This document shows, in pieces, positions 15,720 through 24,751 of a stretch of 64,000 bases of DNA; within the stretch, counting starts at the first letter, position 1; the number at the start of each line of letters is the position of its first letter. The position numbers were made by a program, and so were the translations under genes. The notes under the pieces are model-generated. The model had not been told where the DNA came from, searched no databases, and was given only the letters and a program-made list of their open reading frames with translations. Location: NCBI GenBank assembly GCA_004563405.1, contig SFTH01000014.1, positions 1-64,000 on the forward strand. The letters are read 5' to 3'. This stretch comes from a bacterium. GTDB lineage: Bacteria; Bacillota; Clostridia; Christensenellales; Aristaeellaceae.

Positions 15720-16892
15720 TCAGGCCTCCTTTCCGTGAACCAGTGCACAAATCTTTCGTGCGCCGTCCGCCATATCATCCGCAGCCGTAATCTGAAGTCC
15801 GCTCTCCTCAAGGATGCGCTTTCCTTCTTCTGAATTGGTTCCCTCGAGGCGCACGACCAACGGCACGCCAACGCCAAGCTTCTTCGAAGCTGCGACGATG
15901 CCTGCGGCGATCACATCGCAGCGCATGATGCCGCCGAAAATATTGACAAAGATTCCGCGCACCTTGGGATCGGACAGGAGGATGGAAAAGGCTCCCGTCA
16001 CCCTTTCCTCCGTTGCACTACCGCCAACATCCAGGAAATTGGAGGGATTCCCTCCGTTGGCCTGAATAATATCCATGGTCGCCATGGCGAGACCTGCGCC
16101 GTTGACCATGCAGCCGATGTTTCCATCCAACTGAACATAATTCAAATCGAATTTGGAGGCTTCCACTTCGCGGGGATCCTCTTCGTACTCATCCCGGAGC
16201 GCCGCGATATCCGATTGACGCATCAGCGCGTTATCGTCAAAGTTGATCTTCGCGTCTGCGGCGACCAGATGATTTTCGCCGTCCACGACCAGAGGATTGA
16301 TTTCAATCAGGGAACAATCCTTGTCGTTGAACAGCCGGTAGAGCTTCCGGGTAAGATCAATGAACTCGGAAACCACGTTCCCGCGCATCCCCAGTTGATC
16401 CGCGATGTCGCGGGACTGATAGTCCTTCAGGCCGATCACGGGATCTATCCGGATCGTCAGAATCTTCTCGGGTGTCTCCTGCGCCGTCTGTTCAATTTCC
16501 ATGCCGCCGGCGGAGGAAGCAATCATTACAACGCGCTCTGCAGCGCCATCCACAGTAAAGGAGACATAGTATTCCTTCTGAATCGAAATTGTTTCGCTGA
16601 CCATCACCTTGCGCACCAGCCTGCCCTGCGGGCCCGTCTGCTTCGTGACCAGCGTCATGCCCAGGATTTCCTCTGCGCGCGCGCGGACTTCATCAACCGT
16701 CGCCGCAAATTTGACGCCGCCTGCCTTGCCGCGTCCGCCGCTATGTACCTGCGCCTTGACCACATACGGCCCGTCCCCCAGCTGCCTTGCAGCCTCGACC
16801 GCTTCCTCGACCGTGGACGCGGGCCTGCCCTTCGGAACCCGGATCCCGTATGCTTCAAACAGCGCAGCCGCCTGGTATTCATGTATCTTCAT
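15720..16892 (-). CDS. sucC: Succinyl-CoA synthetase beta subunit
   Basis: The 390 residues contain the ATP-grasp domain (KIHEYQAAALFEAYGIRVPKG, VVKAQVHSGGRGKAGGVK) and the C-terminal ligase domain (GNIGCMVNGAGLAMATMD, FLDVGGSA, VNIFGGIMRCD, RLEGTN). AAAGGAGAGAC precedes the ATG. A related malate-CoA ligase (MtkA) cannot be excluded by eye, but no malyl-CoA lyase gene is in the window. It follows the CoA-transferase genes. Confidence 0.93.
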   Translation of the reverse strand: MKIHEYQAAALFEAYGIRVPKGRPASTVEEAVEAARQLGDGPYVVKAQVHSGGRGKAGGVKFAATVDEVRARAEEILGMTLVTKQTGPQGRLVRKVMVSETISIQKEYYVSFTVDGAAERVVMIASSAGGMEIEQTAQETPEKILTIRIDPVIGLKDYQSRDIADQLGMRGNVVSEFIDLTRKLYRLFNDKDCSLIEINPLVVDGENHLVAADAKINFDDNALMRQSDIAALRDEYEEDPREVEASKFDLNYVQLDGNIGCMVNGAGLAMATMDIIQANGGNPSNFLDVGGSATEERVTGAFSILLSDPKVRGIFVNIFGGIMRCDVIAAGIVAASKKLGVGVPLVVRLEGTNSEEGKRILEESGLQITAADDMADGARKICALVHGKEA

Positions 16893-16911
16893 ATCGTCTC
16901 TCCTTTGCTCG

Positions 16912-16948
16912 CGCGGGGATGGCGCTGCACGCAGTGCACATCCCCGCG
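16912..16948 (-). promoter_or_regulatory. Intercistronic hairpin between gctB-like and sucC
   Basis: CGCGGGGATG (16912-16921) and CATCCCCGCG (16939-16948) form a perfect 10-bp stem with no T-run. It is likely an mRNA processing or stability element inside the operon. Confidence 0.45.
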
Positions 16949-16962
16949 ATCAAATCCCCCCA

Positions 16963-17763
16963 CTATGCGCGCAGCAGCTCGTTATTCGGATCAATTTCTT
17001 CCCGAATGATGCGGATCTGCTCCTCGGTGGGTTCAACCGTAGTCGCAATCTTCTCGGGGATAACGGGCGTGAAGCCCATATTGTCCAGGACTTCCTCGAG
17101 CGTAACACCCGGATGCAGCGATTCAATCTGCATCTTCTTTTGCGTGTTTGCAAAATTCAGCACGCACTTCTCCGTAATGATTTTCCAGGGGCCATAGGGG
17201 AGAAGTCCGGCTTCCACGCGGCTGTTTCCGCCATCCAGATAGCCGACGCTGGTGATGAAGTCAACCTTTTCGACGAAGGTGCGCTTCTTCAGTTCCGTCA
17301 CGATGATCGGGCGCTTCACGAAAGCGAAATGATCCGGCTGCGCCAGACATCCGACCAAGCGAACCTTGGGATGCTTGTAATCGCCAATCGCCGTAATGTT
17401 CATGTTGCCAAACTGATCAATCTGCGGCGCGGAATCGAACGAGACATCGAACCGGCCGGAAGCCAGCATTTCGTTCTTGTCTTCGCAGGTCACCGGCTGG
17501 AATGCGCAGGGCCAGCGCGTCAGATAATGCTGCGTCAGATGCGGCGGAATTTGATCCAGCTCCGGGCTGAGCAGATTGTTCCAGAAGATCGTAAAATCCG
17601 GCGCATGAGAAAGCTGCGCCAATCTGGCCGCAGTAATCGGAATTCCCACCGCAAGGGTGAAGGCGCGTCCCGCCGTGCCGACGCCAATAAAGCCAAGCTC
17701 GCCATCCCGAAGCTCGCGGGAAGTGGCAACCGCCATCAATTCATTGATCGTATAATTCAGCAT
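16963..17763 (-). CDS. GctB/IpdB-like CoA-transferase-fold subunit lacking the catalytic Glu
   Basis: Homologue of the glutaconate CoA-transferase beta subunit over its full 266 residues (PQIDQFGNMNITAIGDYKHP, ITSVGYLDGG, ITEKCVLNF, LEEVLDNMGF, IREEIDP). In GctB the catalytic Glu54 sits in IIVESGL. The aligned stretch here is TIFWNNLL, which puts Asn62 in that place, so a normal Glu-CoA thioester intermediate is not possible. The same loss defines IpdAB, a ring-opening hydrolase of steroid catabolism. The ATG at 17763 follows AAAGGAGG. It pairs with the alpha-like subunit encoded upstream. Function: probably a hydrolase or other CoA-dependent C-C bond-cleaving enzyme, not a transferase (inference). 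Confidence 0.85.
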   Translation of the reverse strand: MLNYTINELMAVATSRELRDGELGFIGVGTAGRAFTLAVGIPITAARLAQLSHAPDFTIFWNNLLSPELDQIPPHLTQHYLTRWPCAFQPVTCEDKNEMLASGRFDVSFDSAPQIDQFGNMNITAIGDYKHPKVRLVGCLAQPDHFAFVKRPIIVTELKKRTFVEKVDFITSVGYLDGGNSRVEAGLLPYGPWKIITEKCVLNFANTQKKMQIESLHPGVTLEEVLDNMGFTPVIPEKIATTVEPTEEQIRIIREEIDPNNELLRA

Positions 17764-17779
17764 CTCTGATTTTCCTCCT

Positions 17780-18664
17780 TTATCGAACAATCAGGCTGGC
17801 CATATGCGCCGGAGTCATCGCCTTGTTCAGATACTCGTCGTGATCCTTGCAGCCGTAGATATACTTACCCGCATATTCCTCAAACCAGCGGCCCTCCTTC
17901 GAAAGCGCCTGATATTCGGCCATATGGTCCTCATCCTCATCGTAGAAGGCGTCGCAGGGAGCGGGATGGCAGCCGAAGGGTACTTCGACGATCGCTTCCA
18001 CCCAGTTGTGCGGAATGAAGGTGCGGTTCGGTTTGGCAATGATTTCGTTGTGGGGAACGATCTTTTCCACGGTGACGATCAAACGCTTCGAAGCCTTCGC
18101 AAACAGCATGTCCAGATCATCCGCATCGCGGAACTCCGGCCACTGGACATTGCCATACTCGTCGGCTGTGTAGGCGTGCAACACGGTGAAATCTGTCCTT
18201 GCCGCCTTCACGGCGTGATACTTCTCGCCCGTAAAGGGGCTGCTGATCTCCAGAACGTCCTCCGGGTTGTATTTCGCCATGCCCGTGCCCAGCATATCCT
18301 TGGTCACAATAAAATCAATGTTCATGGCAGCCGCCTGAAAGCGCGCCGCTTGGGCGACTTCAGGATAGTCCTTCATCTCAATTTCACCGCTCTCAACGCC
18401 GCGGCGGAAATTGTAGCTCTGTCCAAACTGAAACAGTCCGGTATAGACGCCCTCTACGCGACGAAGCGCATGACAGCCCGCAAGCATATCTGTCGCAAGT
18501 CCGCAGGGATAGCCAATGATGGTCAGATCCTTCTTTCCCTGACGGATCAATTCATGAACAAAGGCAATGGGCTGGCGGCGCAGAATACTGCCACCAAGGG
18601 CGAGAGAGCTTCCGGACGGCACCAGGGCCGCGGCCTCAGACAGAGAAACCAACTTGCTTTTCAT
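17780..18664 (-). CDS. GctA/IpdA-like CoA-transferase-fold subunit
   Basis: Alpha-type subunit of 294 residues. The N-terminal region (SLSEAAALVPSGSSLALGGS) and ARFQAAAMNIDFIVTKDMLGTG match the glutaconate CoA-transferase alpha/IpdA group, and AVKAARTDFTVLHAYTADEYGNVQW is the CoA-transferase core. CTAAGGAGGAC precedes the ATG. It lies 16 bases before the GctB-like gene; the two almost certainly form one heteromeric enzyme. Confidence 0.87.
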   Translation of the reverse strand: MKSKLVSLSEAAALVPSGSSLALGGSILRRQPIAFVHELIRQGKKDLTIIGYPCGLATDMLAGCHALRRVEGVYTGLFQFGQSYNFRRGVESGEIEMKDYPEVAQAARFQAAAMNIDFIVTKDMLGTGMAKYNPEDVLEISSPFTGEKYHAVKAARTDFTVLHAYTADEYGNVQWPEFRDADDLDMLFAKASKRLIVTVEKIVPHNEIIAKPNRTFIPHNWVEAIVEVPFGCHPAPCDAFYDEDEDHMAEYQALSKEGRWFEEYAGKYIYGCKDHDEYLNKAMTPAHMASLIVR

Positions 18665-18679
18665 TTTCGATTGTCCTCC

Positions 18680-19873
18680 TTAGATAATGCCTCTTTCAAA
18701 CATATCCTGAATCTCATTCGGCGCATATCCCAGTTGTTCCAGAATGCGCGCCGTATGCTCGCCCAGCCTGGGAGGCGTCGCAACCTCTTCGCACTTCTGA
18801 TCAGAGAAATGAATCACCGGGCCTGTGATGTACACGTCCTCGCCGCCTTCGACAGGGACCTTTCGGATCATGTTCCGGTGCCTGATCTGCTCATTTTCAA
18901 CCATCTCGGGCACTTTGCTCACCTTTGCACACGGGATTCCCTGCTGGGAAACAACCGCAATGACCTCATCCGCAGTATTGCAGCGCACCCACTCCCCAAT
19001 GAGGCCCTCGCAGAGGGCGCGGCTCTCGCGGGTCGAGCGCGCTTCGCGGGTCGCCGTGCGCTCGTCAGTAATCAGCTCCTCGTGGCCAATAATCTTCATC
19101 ATAGCGGCGAAGGTATTGTCCATACCGCAATGAATGTACGCCCACCTGCCGTCGCTGGCCTCGTATACCTTCGAAGGCCAGGCATAGCGATCGTTGTTGC
19201 CCACGCGCGTAAACACGCTGCCCAGGTTCAGATAGTCCGGCACGGCGGTATGCATCAGAGAAACCGCAGTATCCAGCAGCGCCACATCCACAACCTGACC
19301 CTTGCCCGTCTTTTCACGCGCATGCAGGGCCGCCAGTGTTCCGATTACTGCATAGAGGCCCGTCGCGTAATCGACCACATATGTGCCGATCATGGTGGGC
19401 GATCCATCCTCTTCACCGGTGATGTCCATCAGGCCGGACATCGCCTGGGCAGCGCCGTCAAAGCAGGTTCGATTGGAATAGGGGCCATCCTGGCCAAAGC
19501 CGGAAATCCGGGTCAGGATGATCCCTGGATTGACTGCTTTGAGTACGTCGTAGCCCAGGCCCATGGCTTCCATGGTTCCTGCCCGGAAGTTTTCGACCAC
19601 TACGTCCGATTCCGCCACCAGTTTGAGGAAAATTTCCTTTGCACCGGGCTTGCGGAAATTCAGCGTCATGCTCTTTTTGTTCCGATTGTGCGCGTAGTAA
19701 TACGTCGACGTTCCGTTTACGCGGGGATAATTCGCGCGCACCATATCGCCCTCACCGGGCTTTTCAATTTTGATGACTTCCGCACCCAGATCGCCAAGGA
19801 TCATGCTGCAATGCGGTCCGGACAGCACGCGCGCCATATCCAGCACCCGGATTCCTTCCAATGTTCCTTTCAT
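18680..19873 (-). CDS. CaiB/BaiF-type (family III) CoA-transferase
   Basis: 397 residues. The N-terminal region LEGIRVLDMARVLSGPHCSM, VIKIEKPGEGD and the loop GTYVVDYATGLYAVIGTLAA are typical of family III. D168 lies where formyl-CoA transferase has its catalytic Asp169, so the enzyme looks active. It moves CoA between carboxylates with a mixed-anhydride mechanism. GGAGGTCAGAGG precedes the ATG. With the GctAB-like pair and SucCD it forms a CoA block: it would activate the organic acid substrate and SucCD could recover the energy. Confidence 0.92.
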   Translation of the reverse strand: MKGTLEGIRVLDMARVLSGPHCSMILGDLGAEVIKIEKPGEGDMVRANYPRVNGTSTYYYAHNRNKKSMTLNFRKPGAKEIFLKLVAESDVVVENFRAGTMEAMGLGYDVLKAVNPGIILTRISGFGQDGPYSNRTCFDGAAQAMSGLMDITGEEDGSPTMIGTYVVDYATGLYAVIGTLAALHAREKTGKGQVVDVALLDTAVSLMHTAVPDYLNLGSVFTRVGNNDRYAWPSKVYEASDGRWAYIHCGMDNTFAAMMKIIGHEELITDERTATREARSTRESRALCEGLIGEWVRCNTADEVIAVVSQQGIPCAKVSKVPEMVENEQIRHRNMIRKVPVEGGEDVYITGPVIHFSDQKCEEVATPPRLGEHTARILEQLGYAPNEIQDMFERGII

Positions 19874-19923
19874 TCCTCTGACCTCCAGCTATTGATTTTC
19901 GCTGAATTGTTTGCATTCCACCC

Positions 19924-19962
19924 TCCGCATCGGCGCGCAGCCTGTCCACACACCGATGCGGA
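19924..19962 (-). promoter_or_regulatory. Intercistronic hairpin between ABC permease and CaiB-type gene
   Basis: TCCGCATCGG (19924-19933) and CCGATGCGGA (19953-19962) form a perfect 10-bp stem without a T-run. It separates the transporter genes from the CoA block and may set their relative mRNA levels. Confidence 0.45.
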
Positions 19963-19990
19963 TTGTCTGTTTTCCCCGAATCTGTACCAA

Positions 19991-20974
19991 TCAATACTTG
20001 GTGCGTCTGCCCTGCAGCAGCACGGCAACCACGATGATGATGCCCTGTACCAGGCCGTTCAGATAGGGATTGATTCCCGCATATACCAGAATGGAGTCGA
20101 TCATCTGATAGCTGATGATACCGAAGAAGGTTCCGATCACCTTTCCATGTCCGCCCGACATGGTGGAGCCGCCGATAGCAACCGCAGCAACGCCGTCGAA
20201 GGACCACTTCTCACCCAGGTTGGCCGCCGTGATGGAGGTCAGACGCGCAACCGCGCAGAAGGCCGTCAGGCCGGCGCATGCGCCCGTCAGCATGTAGGTC
20301 AGAATCTTGATCCTGCGCGGGTTGATGCCGGTAAGGCGCGCCGCATTGGCGTTCGATCCGACCGCCGTTACATAGCGGCCAAACTTTGTGCGATTAAGCA
20401 CGAACCACAGAAGGATCGCCAGGAGGACAAACAGCCAGACCAGATGGGGAATGCCCAGGATGGTACCCATGGCCACCTTGCGGAACGACGTCATGTATTC
20501 CTGGTTGATGGCGAAGGGGCCGTTCGCACCCCAGAGGGTAATGATCGAGCGATAGGCAACCTGCGTGGACAGTGTTGCGATGAACGGGGGGAAGTCCAGT
20601 TCACCCACAAGGATGCCGTTGACGGAGCCCAGCAACGCGCCGCCAACCAAATCAAAGAGGATCATCAGCAACACGGACTGGGTCTGGTTGTAAATGAGCA
20701 CGGACACGCCTGCAAGGAGCGCTGCCGTAGAGCCAACCGACATATCGAACATGCCGCATGTAAACGCAAATGTGAGGCCCAATGCGATACAGCCGCGGAT
20801 GCTCGTCTGGTTCAGCAGCGAAAGAATGGAGCTCGGTGACAGAAACGCATGGTTGAAGTACAGCGCAATCACGCAGAGCAAGAGGAACGAGACGATGAAG
20901 CCGTTCTCCTTCAGGAAGGAGAAAACCTTTTTCTTATTCAGACTCATCTTTTTCGCAGTCATTTCCTGATTCAT
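19991..20974 (-). CDS. Sugar-type ABC transporter permease (RbsC/BPD_transp_2)
   Basis: 327 residues with about nine membrane segments. GLTFAFTCGMFDMSVGSTAALLA is reminiscent of the ribose permease conserved region, and VGSNANAARLTGINPRRIK and GVAAVAIGGSTMSGG are the family loops (each quoted in part). The start lies two bases from the upstream ATPase stop. It forms the channel of the importer with the ATPase and binding protein upstream. Substrate unknown; the family covers pentoses, hexoses and polyols such as inositol and erythritol. Confidence 0.9.
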   Translation of the reverse strand: MNQEMTAKKMSLNKKKVFSFLKENGFIVSFLLLCVIALYFNHAFLSPSSILSLLNQTSIRGCIALGLTFAFTCGMFDMSVGSTAALLAGVSVLIYNQTQSVLLMILFDLVGGALLGSVNGILVGELDFPPFIATLSTQVAYRSIITLWGANGPFAINQEYMTSFRKVAMGTILGIPHLVWLFVLLAILLWFVLNRTKFGRYVTAVGSNANAARLTGINPRRIKILTYMLTGACAGLTAFCAVARLTSITAANLGEKWSFDGVAAVAIGGSTMSGGHGKVIGTFFGIISYQMIDSILVYAGINPYLNGLVQGIIIVVAVLLQGRRTKY

Positions 20975-20975
20975 G

Positions 20976-22472
20976 TCATTTACCGCCTTCCGTCAGATTG
21001 GAACCCGTCGAATAATACATCACTTTATCGGCGCTGAGCTCCTCGCGCGAGAGCTCCGCATTGATTCTGCCCTCATACATGATCAATACGCGATCCGCCA
21101 CCTGGTACAGCTCGGGATATTCGTTCGTGAAGAGGATAATGCTTTTTCCGCTTTGAGCCATGCCGTTAATCAACTTGTGAAACTCGGATTTCGCGCCCAC
21201 ATCCACGCCCTGCGTGGGATTGTCCAACAACAGCACATCCGCCTTCGTCTCCAGCCATCTCGAGAGTATGACCTTCTGCTGATTGCCGCCTGAGAGCGCA
21301 GTAATGACATCTCTGGGATCGCTCACCTTGATCTTGGTGATGGGCTTGTTGCGCGCAAAGATCTCCTTCCGTTCTCGCATGGTAATAATCGGACTCTTAT
21401 GTCTGGCAACCAGTTTACCGGTAACCATGTTGTCCAGTATCATCATATTGGGCAGTATGCTGCGCTCCTTGCGGTTCGCCTGCACCATACCGATGCCCTG
21501 ACGCATGACGCTTGACACGCCGCGATATTTGACCTTCTTGCCATTTTTGTACACGGAACCGGACGTGATGCTGCGGCTTCCAAAGAGCGCTTCCGCCAGT
21601 TCGCTCCGGCCGTCTCCAATCAGACCCGCGAGCACCAGGACTTCTCCGCGATTGACATGGAAGGATACATTTCTAACATAATTCTCTACACAGAGATCCT
21701 CGACCACCAGGTAGGGATCTTCCTTTACCTTCGGTTTGACGATGTTATCCAGGTTCAGCTCGCATCCCACCATCATGTTGGTGATTTCACGCTCGCTGAC
21801 GTCCTCGATCTTGCCACTCTGAATGAAATGGCCGTCTCTCAGGATCGTGTACCGGTCGCAAATCGCCATAACCTCTGGCAGCTTGTGTGTGATAAAAATA
21901 ATGCTGACGCCTTTTTGCTTCAGGTCGCGCATCAGCTCAAAGAGTATGTTGATTTCCTTGTCCGTCAGAGACGTCGTCGGTTCGTCCAGAATCAAGAGTC
22001 TGCATTGATTGTGGACAGCCTTCGCAATCTCCAGCTGCTGCTTATGCGCCGTTCCCAAATCCCGGATGTACGTCTTCGGATCAAGCTTGAGTCCGATTCG
22101 GTCGAGTGCAATCCGGGTTTCCTCAATCATCCGTTTCCGATCCAGAATTCCGCCCTTCGTCAGCTCCTCACCGATGAACATATTCTCATAGATCATCAGA
22201 TCATTGAACATGTTGAGCTCCTGATGCACGAACCGGATTCCTGCATTCTGCGTATCCTTTGCGCTATGAAAGCTCATCTTCTTTTCGTCGATGTAGATTT
22301 CGCCTTCCGTAGCGCTCAGCACACCGCCCAGGATATTCATGAGTGTCGATTTTCCAGCACCGTTTTCCCCAAGCAGCGCATGTATTTCTCCATCATTGAC
22401 AGACAGATCTACGCCCTTGAGCGCATACGCCTGTCCGAAGACCTTGCTGATTCCCTTCATTTTTAAATTCAT
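20976..22472 (-). CDS. Sugar-type ABC transporter ATP-binding protein, duplicated (RbsA/MglA)
   Basis: 498 residues with two ATPase domains. Domain 1: Walker A GENGAGKSTLMN and Walker B LLILDEPTTSL. Domain 2 begins near residue 250; its Walker A is degenerate (GLIGDGRSELAEALFG), as is normal in this family, and LSGGNQQKVILSRW and LLLDNPTQGVDVGAK form its signature and Walker B. Energises uptake with the neighbouring permease. The gene follows the binding-protein gene after a 222-base gap that contains a hairpin. Confidence 0.93.
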   Translation of the reverse strand: MNLKMKGISKVFGQAYALKGVDLSVNDGEIHALLGENGAGKSTLMNILGGVLSATEGEIYIDEKKMSFHSAKDTQNAGIRFVHQELNMFNDLMIYENMFIGEELTKGGILDRKRMIEETRIALDRIGLKLDPKTYIRDLGTAHKQQLEIAKAVHNQCRLLILDEPTTSLTDKEINILFELMRDLKQKGVSIIFITHKLPEVMAICDRYTILRDGHFIQSGKIEDVSEREITNMMVGCELNLDNIVKPKVKEDPYLVVEDLCVENYVRNVSFHVNRGEVLVLAGLIGDGRSELAEALFGSRSITSGSVYKNGKKVKYRGVSSVMRQGIGMVQANRKERSILPNMMILDNMVTGKLVARHKSPIITMRERKEIFARNKPITKIKVSDPRDVITALSGGNQQKVILSRWLETKADVLLLDNPTQGVDVGAKSEFHKLINGMAQSGKSIILFTNEYPELYQVADRVLIMYEGRINAELSREELSADKVMYYSTGSNLTEGGK

Positions 22473-22648
22473 AGCATTACCACCATCACTTTGTTTATTC
22501 TAATTCACAATTCTGGCGGCAGTATGCGCTACAACCCCACCGCGCAGCAGCCGCGAAATCAAATCTTCGCATTCTGTTGCTTCCTCGGGTGATTGGTGGC
22601 ATATTCCTGAACCCCCTCTTGCCGCGAAACTGTCCCCTTATGAAAGGA

Positions 22649-22682
22649 GGAGCGCATCCCCCCGATTCGTGAGATGCGCTCC
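22649..22682 (-). terminator. Attenuator-type hairpin after the binding-protein gene
   Basis: GGAGCGCATC (22649-22658) pairs with GATGCGCTCC (22673-22682). On the minus strand the stem is followed by TCCTTTCAT, a weak T-tract. Such a hairpin behind a binding-protein gene typically makes that gene more strongly expressed than the ATPase and permease behind it. The remainder of the gap 22473-22648 has no visible gene. Confidence 0.5.
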
Positions 22683-22694
22683 CATACCAGATGG

Positions 22695-23744
22695 TTACTG
22701 AATGATGTTGCCCTCATCATCGACGATGGAATAGCGCAGCTTGTAGGTTTCACCCTCCATGTACTCAGCCATGTTGTCGGCGTCAATGATCTCGGGAATG
22801 AACGTGTACTCCACAGGCTCAAGATCCACTTCTCCCGCCAGCCAAGAGACCGCGAGGTCGATGGCTTCGATGCAGTAGGTCGGCGCATAGTCCAGGCCAG
22901 CCAGAGCGATACCGTAGGTCGCCTCATAGTCTTCCACCTTGCCCAGGAAGTTCCTCTGCGCGCCAATGGAAACCAGGCAGTCCAGATTCGACAGGTCCAC
23001 GGTACCCATGTACTGTTCGATGGCGTCCATGATGCCATAGGAGATTTCATCGTCCTGCGTCACGATGGCGCGGATGTTCGAAATGTCCTTCGTAGCAGCG
23101 GCCATCAGCCAGTTCTCCATCAGCTCCATCGAAGTCTGACGGTTCCACTCACCGCGGAAGGTCTGATTGATGGTGATACCGGCGGCCTCGATGGTCTCCG
23201 TCAAGCCGCGGGTGCGCTCCTGGCAGTTGATGGAATCGTCGCCGTAGAACAGAAGGATCTCCACCTGCTTGCCGGCGTCCAGATCATCCTTGAACTTGTT
23301 GACGACGTATTCGCCCTGCGTCGCGCCCATGCCGTACTGGTTGCCCCAGTAGAGCGGGCACGCGGCGCCCGCTACGCCGCGGGAGAACACGAACAGCTTC
23401 GTGCCGGTTTCAATGATCTCGTTGCAGACCTGCGCAATATCGTCACCCACGACGGCGGAAACGCAGATCAGATCGTAGTTCTCTTCCTTGAGGATCTCAA
23501 GGTCGTTCATCTGAGCCACAGAGTCGGCGCTGGTGATCAGGCTGTACTCGAAGCCGTACTTCTCAGCCAGCTTCTTGATTTCATTCTGCGCATGAATGAT
23601 CAGCTCGGAATTGAAGCCGTGTGTTGCCGTCGCCGTGCAAAGCGCGACCTTTTTTCCGCTGAGATCCGCAGTTTCAGCATTTGCAAATGTGAAACATGCC
23701 AGAGCCAGAACCAGAGTCAGTACCAGAGCGAGCAGTTTTTTCAT
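22695..23744 (-). CDS. Sugar-type ABC transporter substrate-binding protein
   Basis: 349 residues with a signal peptide (MKKLLALVLTLVLALACF, cleavage probably after ANA) and a periplasmic-binding-protein type 1 fold (Peripla_BP_4 class, like ribose or galactose binders): KKVALCTATATHGFNSELI and IRAIVTQDDEISYGIMDAI. AAAAAAGGAGG precedes the ATG. It could also be a lipoprotein using ALACF as lipobox, but the position argues for soluble or wall-associated. It should define the substrate entering this pathway. Confidence 0.9.
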   Translation of the reverse strand: MKKLLALVLTLVLALACFTFANAETADLSGKKVALCTATATHGFNSELIIHAQNEIKKLAEKYGFEYSLITSADSVAQMNDLEILKEENYDLICVSAVVGDDIAQVCNEIIETGTKLFVFSRGVAGAACPLYWGNQYGMGATQGEYVVNKFKDDLDAGKQVEILLFYGDDSINCQERTRGLTETIEAAGITINQTFRGEWNRQTSMELMENWLMAAATKDISNIRAIVTQDDEISYGIMDAIEQYMGTVDLSNLDCLVSIGAQRNFLGKVEDYEATYGIALAGLDYAPTYCIEAIDLAVSWLAGEVDLEPVEYTFIPEIIDADNMAEYMEGETYKLRYSIVDDEGNIIQ

Positions 23745-23776
23745 ATCATTTCCTCCTTTTTTAAGAGCTTTTGCTC

Positions 23777-24751
23777 TTATACCCTTTGTGCATTTTCCCG
23801 CATACGTTCAACCTCTTCGAGATAGGGCATGGCGGGAATCGCGCCGGGACGCTTTGCCGTCAGCAGCGCCGCTGAATTCGCGTACTCCAGCGCAGTTTTC
23901 AGCTTTTCTTCCGTGTCAAGCTGAAAATGGTTCAAAATTACTTGGTGCAACAGCGTCGCAAAGAACGAATCTCCTGCGCCCACCGTGTCCAACACGTCGT
24001 TATCCTGGGCGTATGCGCGCGCGCATACGCCGTCATGGTTCATGATGAACGCTCCCTCGGGGCCCAGCGTAATGGCGACGAGCTCCATCTTCGGATAGGT
24101 CGCCAGAATTTCCCGACACTTATCCTCAAGACTTCCCTCTCCAAAGAGAAAGCTCAGTTCCTCGTCGTTCATTTTGCAGATGTGAACGTGATGCATCATT
24201 CGCAAAACTTCTGCGCGAACGCTCTCCCGGTTCGGCCACACGCCAAAGCGGATATTGGGATCAAAGGCCACGCGCGCGCCGGCATGTTCTGCGAGATTCG
24301 CCGCAACGTAATTCGCCGTGCGCAGCGGATCCCGAACCAAGCCCATGGAACTGAAGTACAACACCTTCACGCCCTCATACATCCCCGGGTTCATTTCCTC
24401 TGCGGAAAAAGACGCGCTCGCAGAATTTTCACGGTAAAAGAGATAGCTCGGTCTGTGCTCCTCGTCAAACGTCACAAACGCCATCGCGATCTTTCGATCC
24501 GCGTCCATGATGACGCCCGAGGTGTCCACACCATTCTCCTCCATGACGCGCTTCATATATCCGCCGAAGAAATCGTCGCTCACCTTCGCCAGCACGCCGG
24601 CCTTTCCGCCCAGGCGGGCAACCGCCACAGCCACGTTCCCGGCTGCACCGCCAGGCTTCATGTCAAAGCCTTCCACGCTTGTCGGAGACGAACCGCGCGC
24701 CACCATGTCCAGCATCAGTTCGCCGAGGCACAATACGTCAACCTTGCTCAT
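23777..24751 (-). CDS. PfkB-family carbohydrate kinase
   Basis: A 324-residue ribokinase-fold kinase. VDVLCLGELMLDMVARG is the N-terminal region, GGAAGNVAVAVARLGGKA is PfkB signature 1, and DTVGAGDSFFATLLHQ is signature 2 with the catalytic Asp of GAGD. It most resembles fructokinases and 2-keto-sugar kinases. The ATG at 24751 overlaps the E2 stop by four bases (ATGA). It probably phosphorylates the imported compound or an oxidised form, making the effector of the DeoR regulator (inference). Confidence 0.9.
   Translation of the reverse strand: MSKVDVLCLGELMLDMVARGSSPTSVEGFDMKPGGAAGNVAVAVARLGGKAGVLAKVSDDFFGGYMKRVMEENGVDTSGVIMDADRKIAMAFVTFDEEHRPSYLFYRENSASASFSAEEMNPGMYEGVKVLYFSSMGLVRDPLRTANYVAANLAEHAGARVAFDPNIRFGVWPNRESVRAEVLRMMHHVHICKMNDEELSFLFGEGSLEDKCREILATYPKMELVAITLGPEGAFIMNHDGVCARAYAQDNDVLDTVGAGDSFFATLLHQVILNHFQLDTEEKLKTALEYANSAALLTAKRPGAIPAMPYLEEVERMRENAQRV

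Noticed and set aside
14815..16892. Malate-CoA ligase of the serine cycle instead of succinyl-CoA synthetase
   Set aside because: No malyl-CoA lyase or other serine-cycle gene accompanies it and the sequence reads as ordinary SucCD, though this cannot be fully excluded by eye.
17804..20839. A 1011-codon rightward frame across the CoA-transferase and permease genes
   Set aside because: High-GC shadow frame. The opposite strand carries three clearly recognisable genes with proper starts, and the translation has no domain or sensible hydrophobic pattern.
22559..23050. A 163-codon leftward frame at the end of the binding-protein gene
   Set aside because: Out-of-frame reading of the binding-protein gene; Trp/Ser-rich and without a start signal.
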